Of a DNA stretch of 6,527 nucleotides, positions 1-6,227 are shown one piece after another. The first letter of the stretch is position 1. Every line of letters starts with the position of its first letter. The notes beneath the pieces were generated by a model that had not been told where the DNA came from, made no database searches, and saw only the letters and a list, made by a program, of their open reading frames with translations. The position numbers were made by a program, and so were the translations under genes. Source of the DNA: DASZVN01 sp035547055 (lineage in GTDB: Bacteria; Pseudomonadota; Alphaproteobacteria; Rhizobiales; Methylopilaceae); contig DASZVN010000043.1 in NCBI GenBank assembly GCA_035547055.1, positions 1 through 6,527 of the forward strand, written 5' to 3'.

Positions 1-145
1 GCTGCAGCGCTTCGTGGTCGAGCAGGCGATGTACCTGCCGCAGTTCATCCTGCCGGGCGTCACCATCGCGACGCCCAAGGTGAAGAACTTCACCAACGGC
101 CTCCTGATGACCCCGAAATTCACCGCGGTCTGGCTGGAGGCGTAG
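1..145 (+). CDS. ABC transporter substrate-binding protein (family 5), 3' end only
   Basis: The frame starting at base 2 gives 47 residues, from LQRFVVEQAMY to KFTAVWLEA, and ends in TAG at 143-145; the gene begins outside the window. By hand alignment without gaps, 36 of these 47 residues match the last 47 residues of the complete gene at 336-1895, so this is the C-terminus of a tandem paralogue. The shared core PGVTIATPKVKNF lies in the C-terminal lobe of SBP_bac_5 proteins, periplasmic receptors that pass peptides, opines, nickel or similar ligands to an ABC permease. Differences cluster in short patches (residues 12-17 and 31-36 of the fragment), which suggests divergence after duplication. 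Its ligand cannot be told from this fragment. Family assignment rests on the downstream homologue. Confidence 0.9.
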   Translation, partial: LQRFVVEQAMYLPQFILPGVTIATPKVKNFTNGLLMTPKFTAVWLEA

Positions 146-163
146 GCTGCGGGCCTCGGACGA

Positions 164-286
164 CCCCCTCCGGCTCGCTGCGCTCGCCACCTCCCCCGCT
201 TCGCAGGGGAGGCTTGGCTCCGGCGATGCCGAATCCTCCCCCGTGAAACGGGGGAGGGGGACCATGCGAAGCATGGGGGGAGGGGG
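164..286. repeat. Compound palindromic intergenic repeat element
   Basis: The space between the two substrate-binding-protein genes holds a nested set of inverted repeats. Outer arms CCCCCTCC (164-171) and GGAGGGGG (279-286) are complementary. Inside lie three hairpins: CCTCCCC/GGGGAGG within 190-212, a perfect 10-bp stem with a GAA loop at 235-257, and a perfect 6-bp stem CCATGC/GCATGG with a GAA loop at 262-276. No T-tract follows any stem, so it does not look like a standard intrinsic terminator, though the stems could still slow transcription or stabilise RNA. The architecture resembles the short GC-rich palindromic repeats scattered between genes in many alphaproteobacterial genomes. That it is multicopy is inferred; only one copy is in this window. 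Confidence 0.75.
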
Positions 287-320
287 CCGGCTCGAACGGA
301 GCTGCTTTGATCAAGGGGAT

Positions 321-326
321 GGAGGA
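321..326 (+). promoter_or_regulatory. Ribosome binding site deciding the start of the substrate-binding protein
   Basis: GGAGGA lies 9 nt upstream of the ATG at 336. The frame is open upstream to an ATG at 243, but that ATG sits inside the palindromic repeat, and the extra 31 residues would bury the twin-arginine signal. This site therefore favours the ATG at 336. Confidence 0.8.
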
Positions 327-335
327 AACAGAGCG

Positions 336-1895
336 ATGACCACCACCAGACAGGGCGGGCTCGACCGCCGCGATCTTCTTAAGGGCACCGCCGCGGCCAC
401 CGGCGCGCTGCTGCTGCCGGCCAGCGTGAAGGCCGCCGAGCCCGGCCCGCGCAAGGGCGGCACGCTGCGCGTCGCGATGCCGTTCAACCCCGCCTCGGTC
501 GATCCTCTGACCGGGCGGACGCTGACCGACTTCAACGTACTCTATGCCCTGTTCGACGGGCTGATCGATTTCGAGCCGGCGACGCTGAAGCTGAAGCCCG
601 GCCTTGCCAAGGCGTGGCGCTTCGCCGACCCCAAGACGCTGGTGCTCGACCTCGTCGACGGCGTCGAGTTCCACGACGGCACGCCGTTCAATCCCGAGGC
701 GGTGAAGTTCAACATCGAGCGCTACAAGACCCACCCGCGCTCGACGGTGAAGGCCGACCTCGCCCAGGTCGCGACCGTCGAGGTCACCGGCAAGAGCCAG
801 GTCACGCTCCACCTCTCGGCGCCGCACTACGGCCTGCCGGCGATCCTGACCAACCGGGTCGGGCTGATGGTCTCGCCGAAATCGGTCAGGGAGGCCGACA
901 ACGGCAATGTCGACCGCAAGCCGGTCGGCACCGGGCCGTTCACCTTCGTCGACTGGCAGGACAACGCCAGCATCACGCTCACCCGCAACAAGAACTACTG
1001 GCGCGCGGGCCTGCCCCATCTCGACGGGCTCCAGATGCGGATCATCAACGAGCTCAACACCGCGACCCGCACCGCCATCGCCGGCGAGAGCGACCTCGTC
1101 CTCAACATGACGGTGACCCAGAAGCAGGCGGTCGACCGGGTGAAGAACGTGGTCGCGACGGTGACGCCGGGGCTGGTCTTCTACGGCGCCTATCTCAACT
1201 ATGCGCGGCCGCCGCTCGACGACCTCCGCGTCCGCCAGGCGATGAACTACGCGCTCGATCGCGACGCCTACAACAAGCTGGTGCTGGCCGGGCTCGGCGA
1301 GCCGTCGTCGACGATCGTGCCGAAGGAGTTCTGGGCCTGCGATCCCGCCACCGCGGACTACTACCGGCACGACCCCGACAAGGCGAAGAAGCTCCTCGCC
1401 GACGCCGGCCACGCCGGCGGCATCGAGATCCCGGCCTGGGGCTGGTCCGACCAGAGCGCGATCCAGCGCCAGGAGATCGTGACCTCGCAGCTCGCCGAGG
1501 TCGGCATCCGCGTGAAGCTGACCCCGGCGGTGCCGATCCAGGTCATCAAGGCGTTCATGATCGAGCACCAGCGCGCGATGATGATCGGCGCCGGCGGCGG
1601 CTATCCCGACCCGAGCCAGCTCTACGAGGCGCTGTTCGACAAGGGCGCGCTCAGGAACTCCGGCCGGATCGAGCTTCCCGGCTACCGCCCGCTGATGGAC
1701 GCGACCATGGCCGCGCCGACCGAGGACGGCCGCAAGGCCGCCTTCGCCAAGCTGCAGCGCTTCACCGTCGAGCAGGCGATGTACTTCACCCACGCGATCG
1801 TGCCGGGCGTCACCATCGCGACCCCCAAGGTGAAGAACTTCGAGGCCGGCCTGATGGGCACCCCGAAGTTCACCGACGTGTGGCTGGAGGCGTGA
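336..1895 (+). CDS. ABC transporter substrate-binding protein, SBP_bac_5 family, Tat-exported
   Basis: A 519-residue periplasmic receptor for an ABC importer of the peptide/opine/nickel class. The N-terminus carries a twin-arginine signal: RR at residues 11-12 in the context DRRDLLKG, a hydrophobic stretch (about 18-30), and a probable cleavage after VKA (residue 33). The mature part starts with KGGTLRVAM (40-48) and contains the family signature around LVDGVEFHDGTPFNPEAVKF (107-126), followed by GTGPF and a C-terminal lobe shared with the upstream paralogue. Length is usual for the family. A Tat rather than Sec signal is common for this family in alphaproteobacteria. The gene follows its paralogue by 190 nt and a palindromic repeat; no permease or ATPase gene lies in the window, so partner and ligand are unknown. 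It converges on the isomerase gene with only 9 nt between the stops. Family assignment is firm, substrate is not. Confidence 0.95.
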   Translation: MTTTRQGGLDRRDLLKGTAAATGALLLPASVKAAEPGPRKGGTLRVAMPFNPASVDPLTGRTLTDFNVLYALFDGLIDFEPATLKLKPGLAKAWRFADPKTLVLDLVDGVEFHDGTPFNPEAVKFNIERYKTHPRSTVKADLAQVATVEVTGKSQVTLHLSAPHYGLPAILTNRVGLMVSPKSVREADNGNVDRKPVGTGPFTFVDWQDNASITLTRNKNYWRAGLPHLDGLQMRIINELNTATRTAIAGESDLVLNMTVTQKQAVDRVKNVVATVTPGLVFYGAYLNYARPPLDDLRVRQAMNYALDRDAYNKLVLAGLGEPSSTIVPKEFWACDPATADYYRHDPDKAKKLLADAGHAGGIEIPAWGWSDQSAIQRQEIVTSQLAEVGIRVKLTPAVPIQVIKAFMIEHQRAMMIGAGGGYPDPSQLYEALFDKGALRNSGRIELPGYRPLMDATMAAPTEDGRKAAFAKLQRFTVEQAMYFTHAIVPGVTIATPKVKNFEAGLMGTPKFTDVWLEA

Positions 1896-1904
1896 GCTGC
1901 GCCC

Positions 1905-2930
1905 TCAGGCCACGCCGATCCGCAGGGCGTCGTGGACGTGGAGGATGCCGACGGGCCGGCCGTCCTCGACGACGAAGAGCGAGGTGATCTTGGCGCTGGA
2001 CATGATCTCCAGCGCCTCGGCGGCGAGGCTGTCGGGCGGCACCGTCAGCGGCATCGCCGTCATGACCTCCTCGACCAGCTTGTCGATGAAGCCGGGCGCC
2101 ATGTGGCGGCGGAGGTCGCCGTCGGTGACGATCCCGGCGAGCCCGCCCGCCGCGTCGAGGATGCCGACGCAGCCGAAGCTCTTGGCGCTGATGACGAGGA
2201 TCGCGTCGCTCATCGGGGTGCCGAGGGGCACCAGCGGCATGCGGTCGCCGCGATGCATCAGGTCGCGCACCCAGGTCAGGCTGGCGCCGAGCTTGCCGCC
2301 GGGGTGGAACAGGCGGAAATCGGAGGCGGTGAAGCCGCGGCTTTCGAGCAGCGCCACGGTGAGGGCGTCGCCGAGCGCGAGCTGCATCGTGGTCGAGGTG
2401 GTGGGCGCGAGGCCGTGCGGGCAGGCTTCGCTCGCCCGCGGCAGCGCCAGCACGACGTCGGCGGCCTTGGCGAGCGTGCTGTCGGCCTCGGCGGTCATCG
2501 CGATCAGGGCGACGCGATGGCGCCCGGCGTGGTGGACGAGGTCGCGCAGCTCGACCGTCTCGCCCGACCACGACAGCGCCAGGATGGCGTCGTCGGCGGT
2601 GATCATGCCGAGGTCGCCGTGGCTGGCCTCGGCGGGATGGACGAAGAAGGCCGGCGTGCCGGTCGAGGCCAGCGACGCGGCGATCTTGCGGGCGATGTGG
2701 CCGCTCTTGCCCATGCCGGTGACGATGATGCGGCCGCGGGCGGCGCGCATCAGCCGCAGCGCCTCGGCGAAGGCCGGGCCGAGCGGCCCGTCGAAGGCCT
2801 CGGCCAGCGTGGTCAGGCCGACGACCTCGATCGCCAGCGTCTTTTTCGCCGAGGTGAGCGCCGCCGCGCGCTCGGCCTCGATCGCGGCGCTGCCCGATGA
2901 GGGCAGGCTCCGGTCCACCTCGTCCAACAT
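1905..2930 (-). CDS. kdsD: Arabinose-5-phosphate isomerase (KdsD/KpsF/GutQ family)
   Basis: A 341-residue cytoplasmic enzyme that interconverts ribulose 5-phosphate and arabinose 5-phosphate, the first step toward CMP-Kdo for lipopolysaccharide or capsule. An N-terminal SIS domain (about 55-190) contains TGMGKSGH (71-78), FFVHPAEASHGDLG (95-108), SGET (122-125), ASEACPHGLAPTTST (166-180) and FHPGG (208-212). The residues matching the catalytic K, E, E and H of E. coli KdsD are present as K75, E124, E168 and H209. Two CBS domains follow (about 222-280 and 288-341), including VTDGDLRR (268-275). Length is close to E. coli KdsD (328). The frame is open far upstream, but the alanine/proline/arginine-rich extension is unlike the family, so MLDEVDRS at 2930 was chosen; no clear Shine-Dalgarno precedes it. 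Similar proteins can be named kpsF or gutQ; the placement near other envelope genes favours a Kdo role. Confidence 0.93.
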   Translation of the reverse strand: MLDEVDRSLPSSGSAAIEAERAAALTSAKKTLAIEVVGLTTLAEAFDGPLGPAFAEALRLMRAARGRIIVTGMGKSGHIARKIAASLASTGTPAFFVHPAEASHGDLGMITADDAILALSWSGETVELRDLVHHAGRHRVALIAMTAEADSTLAKAADVVLALPRASEACPHGLAPTTSTTMQLALGDALTVALLESRGFTASDFRLFHPGGKLGASLTWVRDLMHRGDRMPLVPLGTPMSDAILVISAKSFGCVGILDAAGGLAGIVTDGDLRRHMAPGFIDKLVEEVMTAMPLTVPPDSLAAEALEIMSSAKITSLFVVEDGRPVGILHVHDALRIGVA

Positions 2931-3023
2931 GGCCGGGAGGCTAAGCGCCGCCGCCGCCCCGGGCAAGCCCGCCGCCCTGCCGCGCCGGCGGCCCGGCGGA
3001 GGCGGGGGCGCTGGCAACCTGCC

Positions 3024-3045
3024 GTTAACCGCGCCGGTTAACCAT
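3024..3045. promoter_or_regulatory. TTAA-containing palindrome, candidate CtrA-like operator
   Basis: In the divergent region between the isomerase and the beta-barrel gene, GTTAACCG (3024-3031) and CGGTTAAC (3035-3042) form a perfect 8-bp inverted repeat around CGC. It is an AT island in a very GC-rich stretch. The right half reads TTAACCAT (3038-3045), matching the half-site described for the alphaproteobacterial cell-cycle regulator CtrA. The two TTAA blocks are separated by 9 nt, not the 7 of the classical full site, so CtrA binding is only a suggestion; another dimeric regulator would fit the symmetry equally well. It lies 94 nt upstream of the isomerase start and 56 nt upstream of the beta-barrel start. 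Confidence 0.5.
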
Positions 3046-3086
3046 GCCACCGCGGGCATGGAGCGGTGCCCCCGGCGCGCGCCGGG
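3042..3086 (+). other. Two stem-loops in the leader of the beta-barrel gene
   Basis: CCATGCC (3042-3048) pairs perfectly with GGCATGG (3055-3061). A second self-complementary block, CCCGGCGC followed by GCGCCGGG, spans 3071-3086 and ends 14 nt before the ATG at 3101. If transcribed they would fold strongly just upstream of the ribosome-binding region and could affect translation. Short GC palindromes arise readily by chance at this base composition, so function is uncertain. Confidence 0.35.
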
Positions 3087-3100
3087 ACGGGCGGGGAGCG

Positions 3101-4591
3101 ATGGTGGCGGTGCGGGCGATTCTCGCCGGACTGGCGGCTGCGGCGCTTGGCGCCGCGCTGCCGGCGCACGCCCAGGTGTCGCTCCGCGGCACGCTGGCGC
3201 CGAGCCCGGCTGCGACCGATTCCGCCGCGCCGGCCGGCACGCCGGCACCCGGCGCGCGCGCCCCCGACGCGCGCGGCCTGCCGGTGCCGAAGGACCCGTT
3301 CGCCGATCCCTTCACCGTCGAGGAGCTGGAATCGCCGACCGGCGCCGCGCTTCCCGCGGCGGCGCCCGGCACGGCCGGCGCGCCTGCCGCGGCGGGGGCA
3401 AGCGCCGAAGCCGCTCCCCCGGCGCCGCCGAAGAAGAAGCGCAAGCCGCCGGAAGAGGACCCGTGGCAGGCGCCGGGCATCGCCGCCGGCGCCTTCGTCC
3501 TGCGTCCGAGCGTCGACGTCGTCGGCGGCTACGACAGCAATCCGCGCGGCGTGCAGGGCGGCAAGGGCTCGTCCTATGTCCGCACCAGCGCCGAGCTCCA
3601 GGTGCAGTCGGACTGGTCGCGCAATTCCTTCACCGCCGACCTGCGCGGCAGCTACACCGACTATTTCAAGGCCCACGACCTCGATGCGCCCGAGGCCTCC
3701 GGCAATACGCTGCTGCGGCTCGACGTCACCCCGGAAGTGACCGCCACCATCGCGCTCCGCGGCGCCATCACCGAGCAGAACCCGTTCACCCCGGGCCTTC
3801 CGGCCAACCTCAAGGGCCGCCCGCTGGTCTACAGCGCCGGCACGACCGTCGGCGCGACCTGGAAGCCCAACCGGCTGTCGCTCTCGCTCGATGGCCTGGT
3901 CGACCGCTATCTCTACCAGGACCTCAAGCTCACCAACGGCACCACGGTCTCGGCCGCCGACCAGGACTTCACCGCCTACGAGCTCAAGCTCCGCGCCGGG
4001 TACGACGTGACGCCGGACTTGACGCCGTTCGTCCAGGCCTCGATCAACCGCCACCAGTACGACCTGACGCTCGACGCCTCGGGCTTCCGCCGCTCGTCGA
4101 GCGGCGTCGCCGGCGTGGTCGGCGCCCGCTTCGCGCCGCCCGGCCCGATCACCGCCGAGGGCGACGTCGGCTACCAGGACCAGCGCCCCGACGACAGCCG
4201 CCTGCCCGATCTCCGCGGCCCGATCTTCGACCTCGCGGTGATCTACAAGCTGTCGCCGCTGACGACGATCACGCTGCGCGGCTCGAGCGCGATCGACGAG
4301 ACCACGCTGCCCGGCTCGCCTGGCGCGCTGCAATACACGACGCGGCTCCAGATCGACCACGCGCTCCGCCGCTGGCTGATCCTCAGCGGCGCCGTCGGCT
4401 TCGAGCGCATCGACTATACCGGGGTGAAGCTGACGCAGGACCTCTGGAGCGCCGAGCTCGGCCTCGAATGGAAGCTCACGCCCGAACTCGCGCTCCGCCT
4501 CCGCGCCGCCCACGAGCGCCTGATCTCGACCACCCTCGGCCAGAGCTACAACGACGACATCGTCGAGGCCGGGGTGCGGGTGACGCGGTAG
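3101..4591 (+). CDS. Outer-membrane beta-barrel protein (putative beta-barrel porin 2-like)
   Basis: A 496-residue exported protein. Residues 1-24 form a Sec signal peptide ending AHA before QVS. Residues 25-110 are a low-complexity alanine/proline-rich segment, broken by a less repetitive block PVPKDPFADPFTVEELESPT (61-80), then a basic patch KKKRK (111-115). From about residue 128 the sequence turns to alternating strands typical of an outer-membrane barrel, opening with GAFVLRPSVDVVGGYDSNPRG (130-150), a pattern seen in alphaproteobacterial 'outer membrane beta-barrel' proteins of the BBP2_2 type. The last residue is Arg, not the aromatic residue often found at barrel C-termini. Start: GGAG at 3095-3098 is only 2 nt from the ATG at 3101 and 5 nt from an in-frame GTG at 3104; an ATG at 3044 would put 19 residues before the signal peptide. 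The neighbouring kdsD and galU suggest a role in the envelope or surface polysaccharide, but no specific function can be given. Confidence 0.85.
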   Translation: MVAVRAILAGLAAAALGAALPAHAQVSLRGTLAPSPAATDSAAPAGTPAPGARAPDARGLPVPKDPFADPFTVEELESPTGAALPAAAPGTAGAPAAAGASAEAAPPAPPKKKRKPPEEDPWQAPGIAAGAFVLRPSVDVVGGYDSNPRGVQGGKGSSYVRTSAELQVQSDWSRNSFTADLRGSYTDYFKAHDLDAPEASGNTLLRLDVTPEVTATIALRGAITEQNPFTPGLPANLKGRPLVYSAGTTVGATWKPNRLSLSLDGLVDRYLYQDLKLTNGTTVSAADQDFTAYELKLRAGYDVTPDLTPFVQASINRHQYDLTLDASGFRRSSSGVAGVVGARFAPPGPITAEGDVGYQDQRPDDSRLPDLRGPIFDLAVIYKLSPLTTITLRGSSAIDETTLPGSPGALQYTTRLQIDHALRRWLILSGAVGFERIDYTGVKLTQDLWSAELGLEWKLTPELALRLRAAHERLISTTLGQSYNDDIVEAGVRVTR

Positions 4592-4978
4592 CTAAACCTG
4601 CCGAATTGCGCCGGGATATTGTGGCACCGTCCGATCGGACGTGAGCAGGATAAGCCCTTCGACGGCCGCCTGCGCGATCAAGATCCGGTCGAACGGATCC
4701 TTGTGGATCCAAGGCAAGGATTGAACCGCCAGGACGTGTTCGCCGTAGATCGGTAGCTCTTCGAAGCCGTTGTCACGCGAGGCGCGGCGAACCAGGCTGG
4801 GGTCGGCTTCAAAATCGGATCGGCCCAAACTCCTTTTGATGGCCATCTCCCAAAGACTCGCGACACTGAAGACGAATTCATGCTGCTGGTCATTGATAAG
4901 CGCAATTATTTCTGAGGATAGTCGTCTATCGCCGGCTGCAAGCCACAACAACAAGTGCGTGTCGAGAAGGAAGGTCAT
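4592..4978 (-). CDS. vapC: VapC-like PIN-domain toxin of a type II toxin-antitoxin system
   Basis: A 128-residue PIN-domain protein covering the whole usual length of the family. The acidic residues expected at the metal-binding nuclease centre are present: D6 in FLLDTHLLLW, E44 in SLWEMAIK, D94 and D97 in HKDPFDRILIAQA, and D115 in LLTSDRTV. Such toxins cleave RNA, often tRNA or rRNA, unless held by their antitoxin; the target here is unknown. The start ATG overlaps the antitoxin stop in an ATGA (4975-4978), with little of its own ribosome site, indicating translational coupling. Its TAG stop directly abuts the stop of the convergent beta-barrel gene with no base between. A hand count gives about 56% GC over 4621-4980, clearly below neighbouring genes (78% in a 60-nt sample within galU), which suggests horizontal acquisition. 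All visible key residues are intact, so it is likely functional. Confidence 0.92.
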   Translation of the reverse strand: MTFLLDTHLLLWLAAGDRRLSSEIIALINDQQHEFVFSVASLWEMAIKRSLGRSDFEADPSLVRRASRDNGFEELPIYGEHVLAVQSLPWIHKDPFDRILIAQAAVEGLILLTSDRTVPQYPGAIRQV

Positions 4979-5220
4979 TCCGGGATACCGAACATTTCGG
5001 CGATTTCCTTCTCGCCCATGTGATCGAAGTCGTCCGGTACCTGGATCTGCCCGGCAAGAAAGCCGATCCGGCGCTTCTGACGAGGCGCTTCGGCGTCGAG
5101 CGGCACGACCTTCGCAATCGGCTTGCCCGCCTTGGCGATGATGAACGGCTCGCCTCGCGCGGCCTCCTCGACCAGACGCGACAGGTTGGTCTTTGCCTCG
5201 TGGATGTTGATTTGGCGCAT
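4975..5220 (-). CDS. Phd/YefM-family antitoxin partner of the PIN toxin
   Basis: An 81-residue antitoxin. The N-terminal part, INIHEAKTNLSRLVEEA (4-20) followed by GEPFIIAKAGKPIAKVVPL (23-41), is the Phd/YefM ('prevent-host-death') fold that dimerises and binds operator DNA. The C-terminal part (about 48-81, including GFLAGQIQVPDDFD) is the region that in this family folds onto and blocks the toxin. It precedes the toxin and overlaps it by 4 nt, the standard antitoxin-first order. GGAG on the minus strand (plus coordinates 5228-5231) lies 7 nt before the start ATG. Autoregulation is likely, given the palindromic site directly upstream. Pairing of a Phd-type antitoxin with a PIN toxin is common in bacteria, so gene names such as vapB or phd are both used; I leave the symbol empty. 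Confidence 0.92.
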   Translation of the reverse strand: MRQINIHEAKTNLSRLVEEAARGEPFIIAKAGKPIAKVVPLDAEAPRQKRRIGFLAGQIQVPDDFDHMGEKEIAEMFGIPE

Positions 5221-5235
5221 TGATGCGCTCCAGTG

Positions 5236-5261
5236 AACTAAGTCTAGTAAACTTAGTTTAC
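5236..5261. promoter_or_regulatory. Overlapping palindromes, probable antitoxin operator
   Basis: Two overlapping perfect inverted repeats lie just upstream of the antitoxin gene: AACTAAGT (5236-5243) with ACTTAGTT (5251-5258), spaced by 7 nt, and GTAAAC (5247-5252) with GTTTAC (5256-5261), spaced by 3 nt. The 60 nt at 5221-5280 are only 38% GC (23 of 60 by hand count) in an otherwise very GC-rich window. Position and symmetry fit a site bound by the Phd-type dimer or the toxin-antitoxin complex for autorepression; binding itself is inferred. Confidence 0.65.
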
Positions 5262-5278
5262 CTAAATCAGGCTTTCAA
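5250..5278 (-). promoter_or_regulatory. Candidate promoter of the toxin-antitoxin operon
   Basis: On the minus strand TTGAAA (plus 5278-5273) matches five of six bases of the -35 consensus. Seventeen nt further, TAAGTT (5255-5250) is a weak -10 candidate with three of six matches. The -10 lies inside the palindromes at 5236-5261, so a bound repressor would block it. The cassette could also be read through from galU, which ends 72 nt upstream on the same strand with no obvious terminator. Confidence 0.4.
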
Positions 5279-5292
5279 GTATGGCGAGACTT

Positions 5293-6165
5293 CTACCCCA
5301 CCAGCCCCTTCAGCACGGCGCGGAAGGTCGGGCCGAGCGCGGGGTCGGCGAGGCCGAGGGCGGCGTTGGCGGTGAGGAAGCCGAGCTTCGAGCCGCAATC
5401 GTAGATCTTGCCGGGAAACGGGTAGGCCCAGAACGGCTGCTGGCCGAGCAGCGTCAGCATCGCGTCGGTCACCTGGATCTCGCCGCCGGCGCCGGCGGTC
5501 TGCGCGGCGAGGAGGGCGAAGATCTCCGGCTGGAGGATGTAGCGGCCGGAGATCATGAAGTTCGACGGCGCCTCCGCCGGCTTCGGCTTCTCGACCATGC
5601 CGGTGATGCGGAAGCCGGTGCCGCGGGCCTCGCCCGGCGCGACGATGCCGTATTGCTGGACCTCGCCCGGCGGCACCTCGGCGACCGCGACGACGTTGCC
5701 GCCCTCGGCCTCCTCGTAGAGCGCCATCATGGCGGCGAGGCAGCCCGGCGTGCCGTGGTGGAGCATGTCCGGCAGGACCAGCGCGAACGGCTCGTCGCCG
5801 ACGAGCTCGCGCGCGCACCAGACCGCGTGGCCGAGGCCGAGCGGCTCCTGCTGGCGGACGAAGCTGGCCGCGCCCGGCGGCGGCAGCGCGTCGGCGAGAA
5901 GGGCGAGCTCGGCATTCTTGCGCCGCCGCGCCAGCGTCGCCTCGAGCTCGAAGGCGCGGTCGAAATGGTCCTCGATCGCGCCCTTGCCCCGCCCGGTCAC
6001 GAAGATGAAGTGCTCGATCCCGGCGGCGCGGGCCTCGTCGACCACGTGCTGGATCACCGGACGGTCGACCACCGTCAGCATCTCCTTCGGCACCGCCTTG
6101 GTGGCGGGCAGGAAGCGGGTGCCGAGGCCGGCGACGGGAAAGACGGCTTTGCGGATGCGCTTCAT
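5293..6165 (-). CDS. galU: UTP-glucose-1-phosphate uridylyltransferase
   Basis: A 290-residue cytoplasmic nucleotidyltransferase that makes UDP-glucose and pyrophosphate from UTP and glucose 1-phosphate, supplying lipopolysaccharide, exopolysaccharide and other glycans. The family motifs occur in order: the nucleotide loop VAGLGTRFLPATKAVPKEML (11-30), GLGHAVWCA (110-118), LPD (131-133) with the probable metal-binding aspartate D133, VEKPK (191-195), GEIQVTDA (228-235) and DCGSKLG (256-262). Length is close to the usual 290-300. The frame continues upstream, but the family begins at MKRIRKAVFPVAGLG, so the ATG at 6165 was chosen; no good Shine-Dalgarno precedes it. It is divergent from the transglycosylase-like gene at 6352. 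On the same strand, the toxin-antitoxin cassette follows after 72 nt. Identification is firm; in rhizobia the same enzyme is also named exoN. Confidence 0.96.
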   Translation of the reverse strand: MKRIRKAVFPVAGLGTRFLPATKAVPKEMLTVVDRPVIQHVVDEARAAGIEHFIFVTGRGKGAIEDHFDRAFELEATLARRRKNAELALLADALPPPGAASFVRQQEPLGLGHAVWCARELVGDEPFALVLPDMLHHGTPGCLAAMMALYEEAEGGNVVAVAEVPPGEVQQYGIVAPGEARGTGFRITGMVEKPKPAEAPSNFMISGRYILQPEIFALLAAQTAGAGGEIQVTDAMLTLLGQQPFWAYPFPGKIYDCGSKLGFLTANAALGLADPALGPTFRAVLKGLVG

Positions 6166-6227
6166 CGGTTGGGATACCGGCGTTGCAGCGAACGGAAAGG
6201 GGAAGCCCCGCGGGAATGCCGCGGCGG

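Noticed and set aside
235..257. Intrinsic terminator after the upstream substrate-binding protein
   Set aside because: The 10-bp stem is strong but is followed by a G/A-rich run, not T residues, and it forms part of a larger palindromic repeat.
120..1793. A 557-residue open frame on the minus strand opposite the substrate-binding protein
   Set aside because: It is antisense to a clearly recognised gene, is rich in Arg, Gly, Val and Asp as expected from reading high-GC codons backwards, and shows no family motif.
2931..3248. An N-terminal extension of the isomerase frame upstream of 2930
   Set aside because: The extension is low-complexity Pro/Arg/Ala sequence unlike KdsD relatives, and would run through the palindrome and into the divergent gene.
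3038..4513. A 491-residue minus-strand open frame opposite the beta-barrel gene
   Set aside because: The plus strand has a signal peptide, barrel-like strands and a ribosome site; the antisense product has none of these.
1945..4644. An 899-residue plus-strand open frame spanning the isomerase, the intergenic region and the beta-barrel gene
   Set aside because: It runs antisense to kdsD and out of frame with the beta-barrel gene; composition is Ala/Arg/Gly/Pro-rich with no domain. Long chance frames are common at this GC content.
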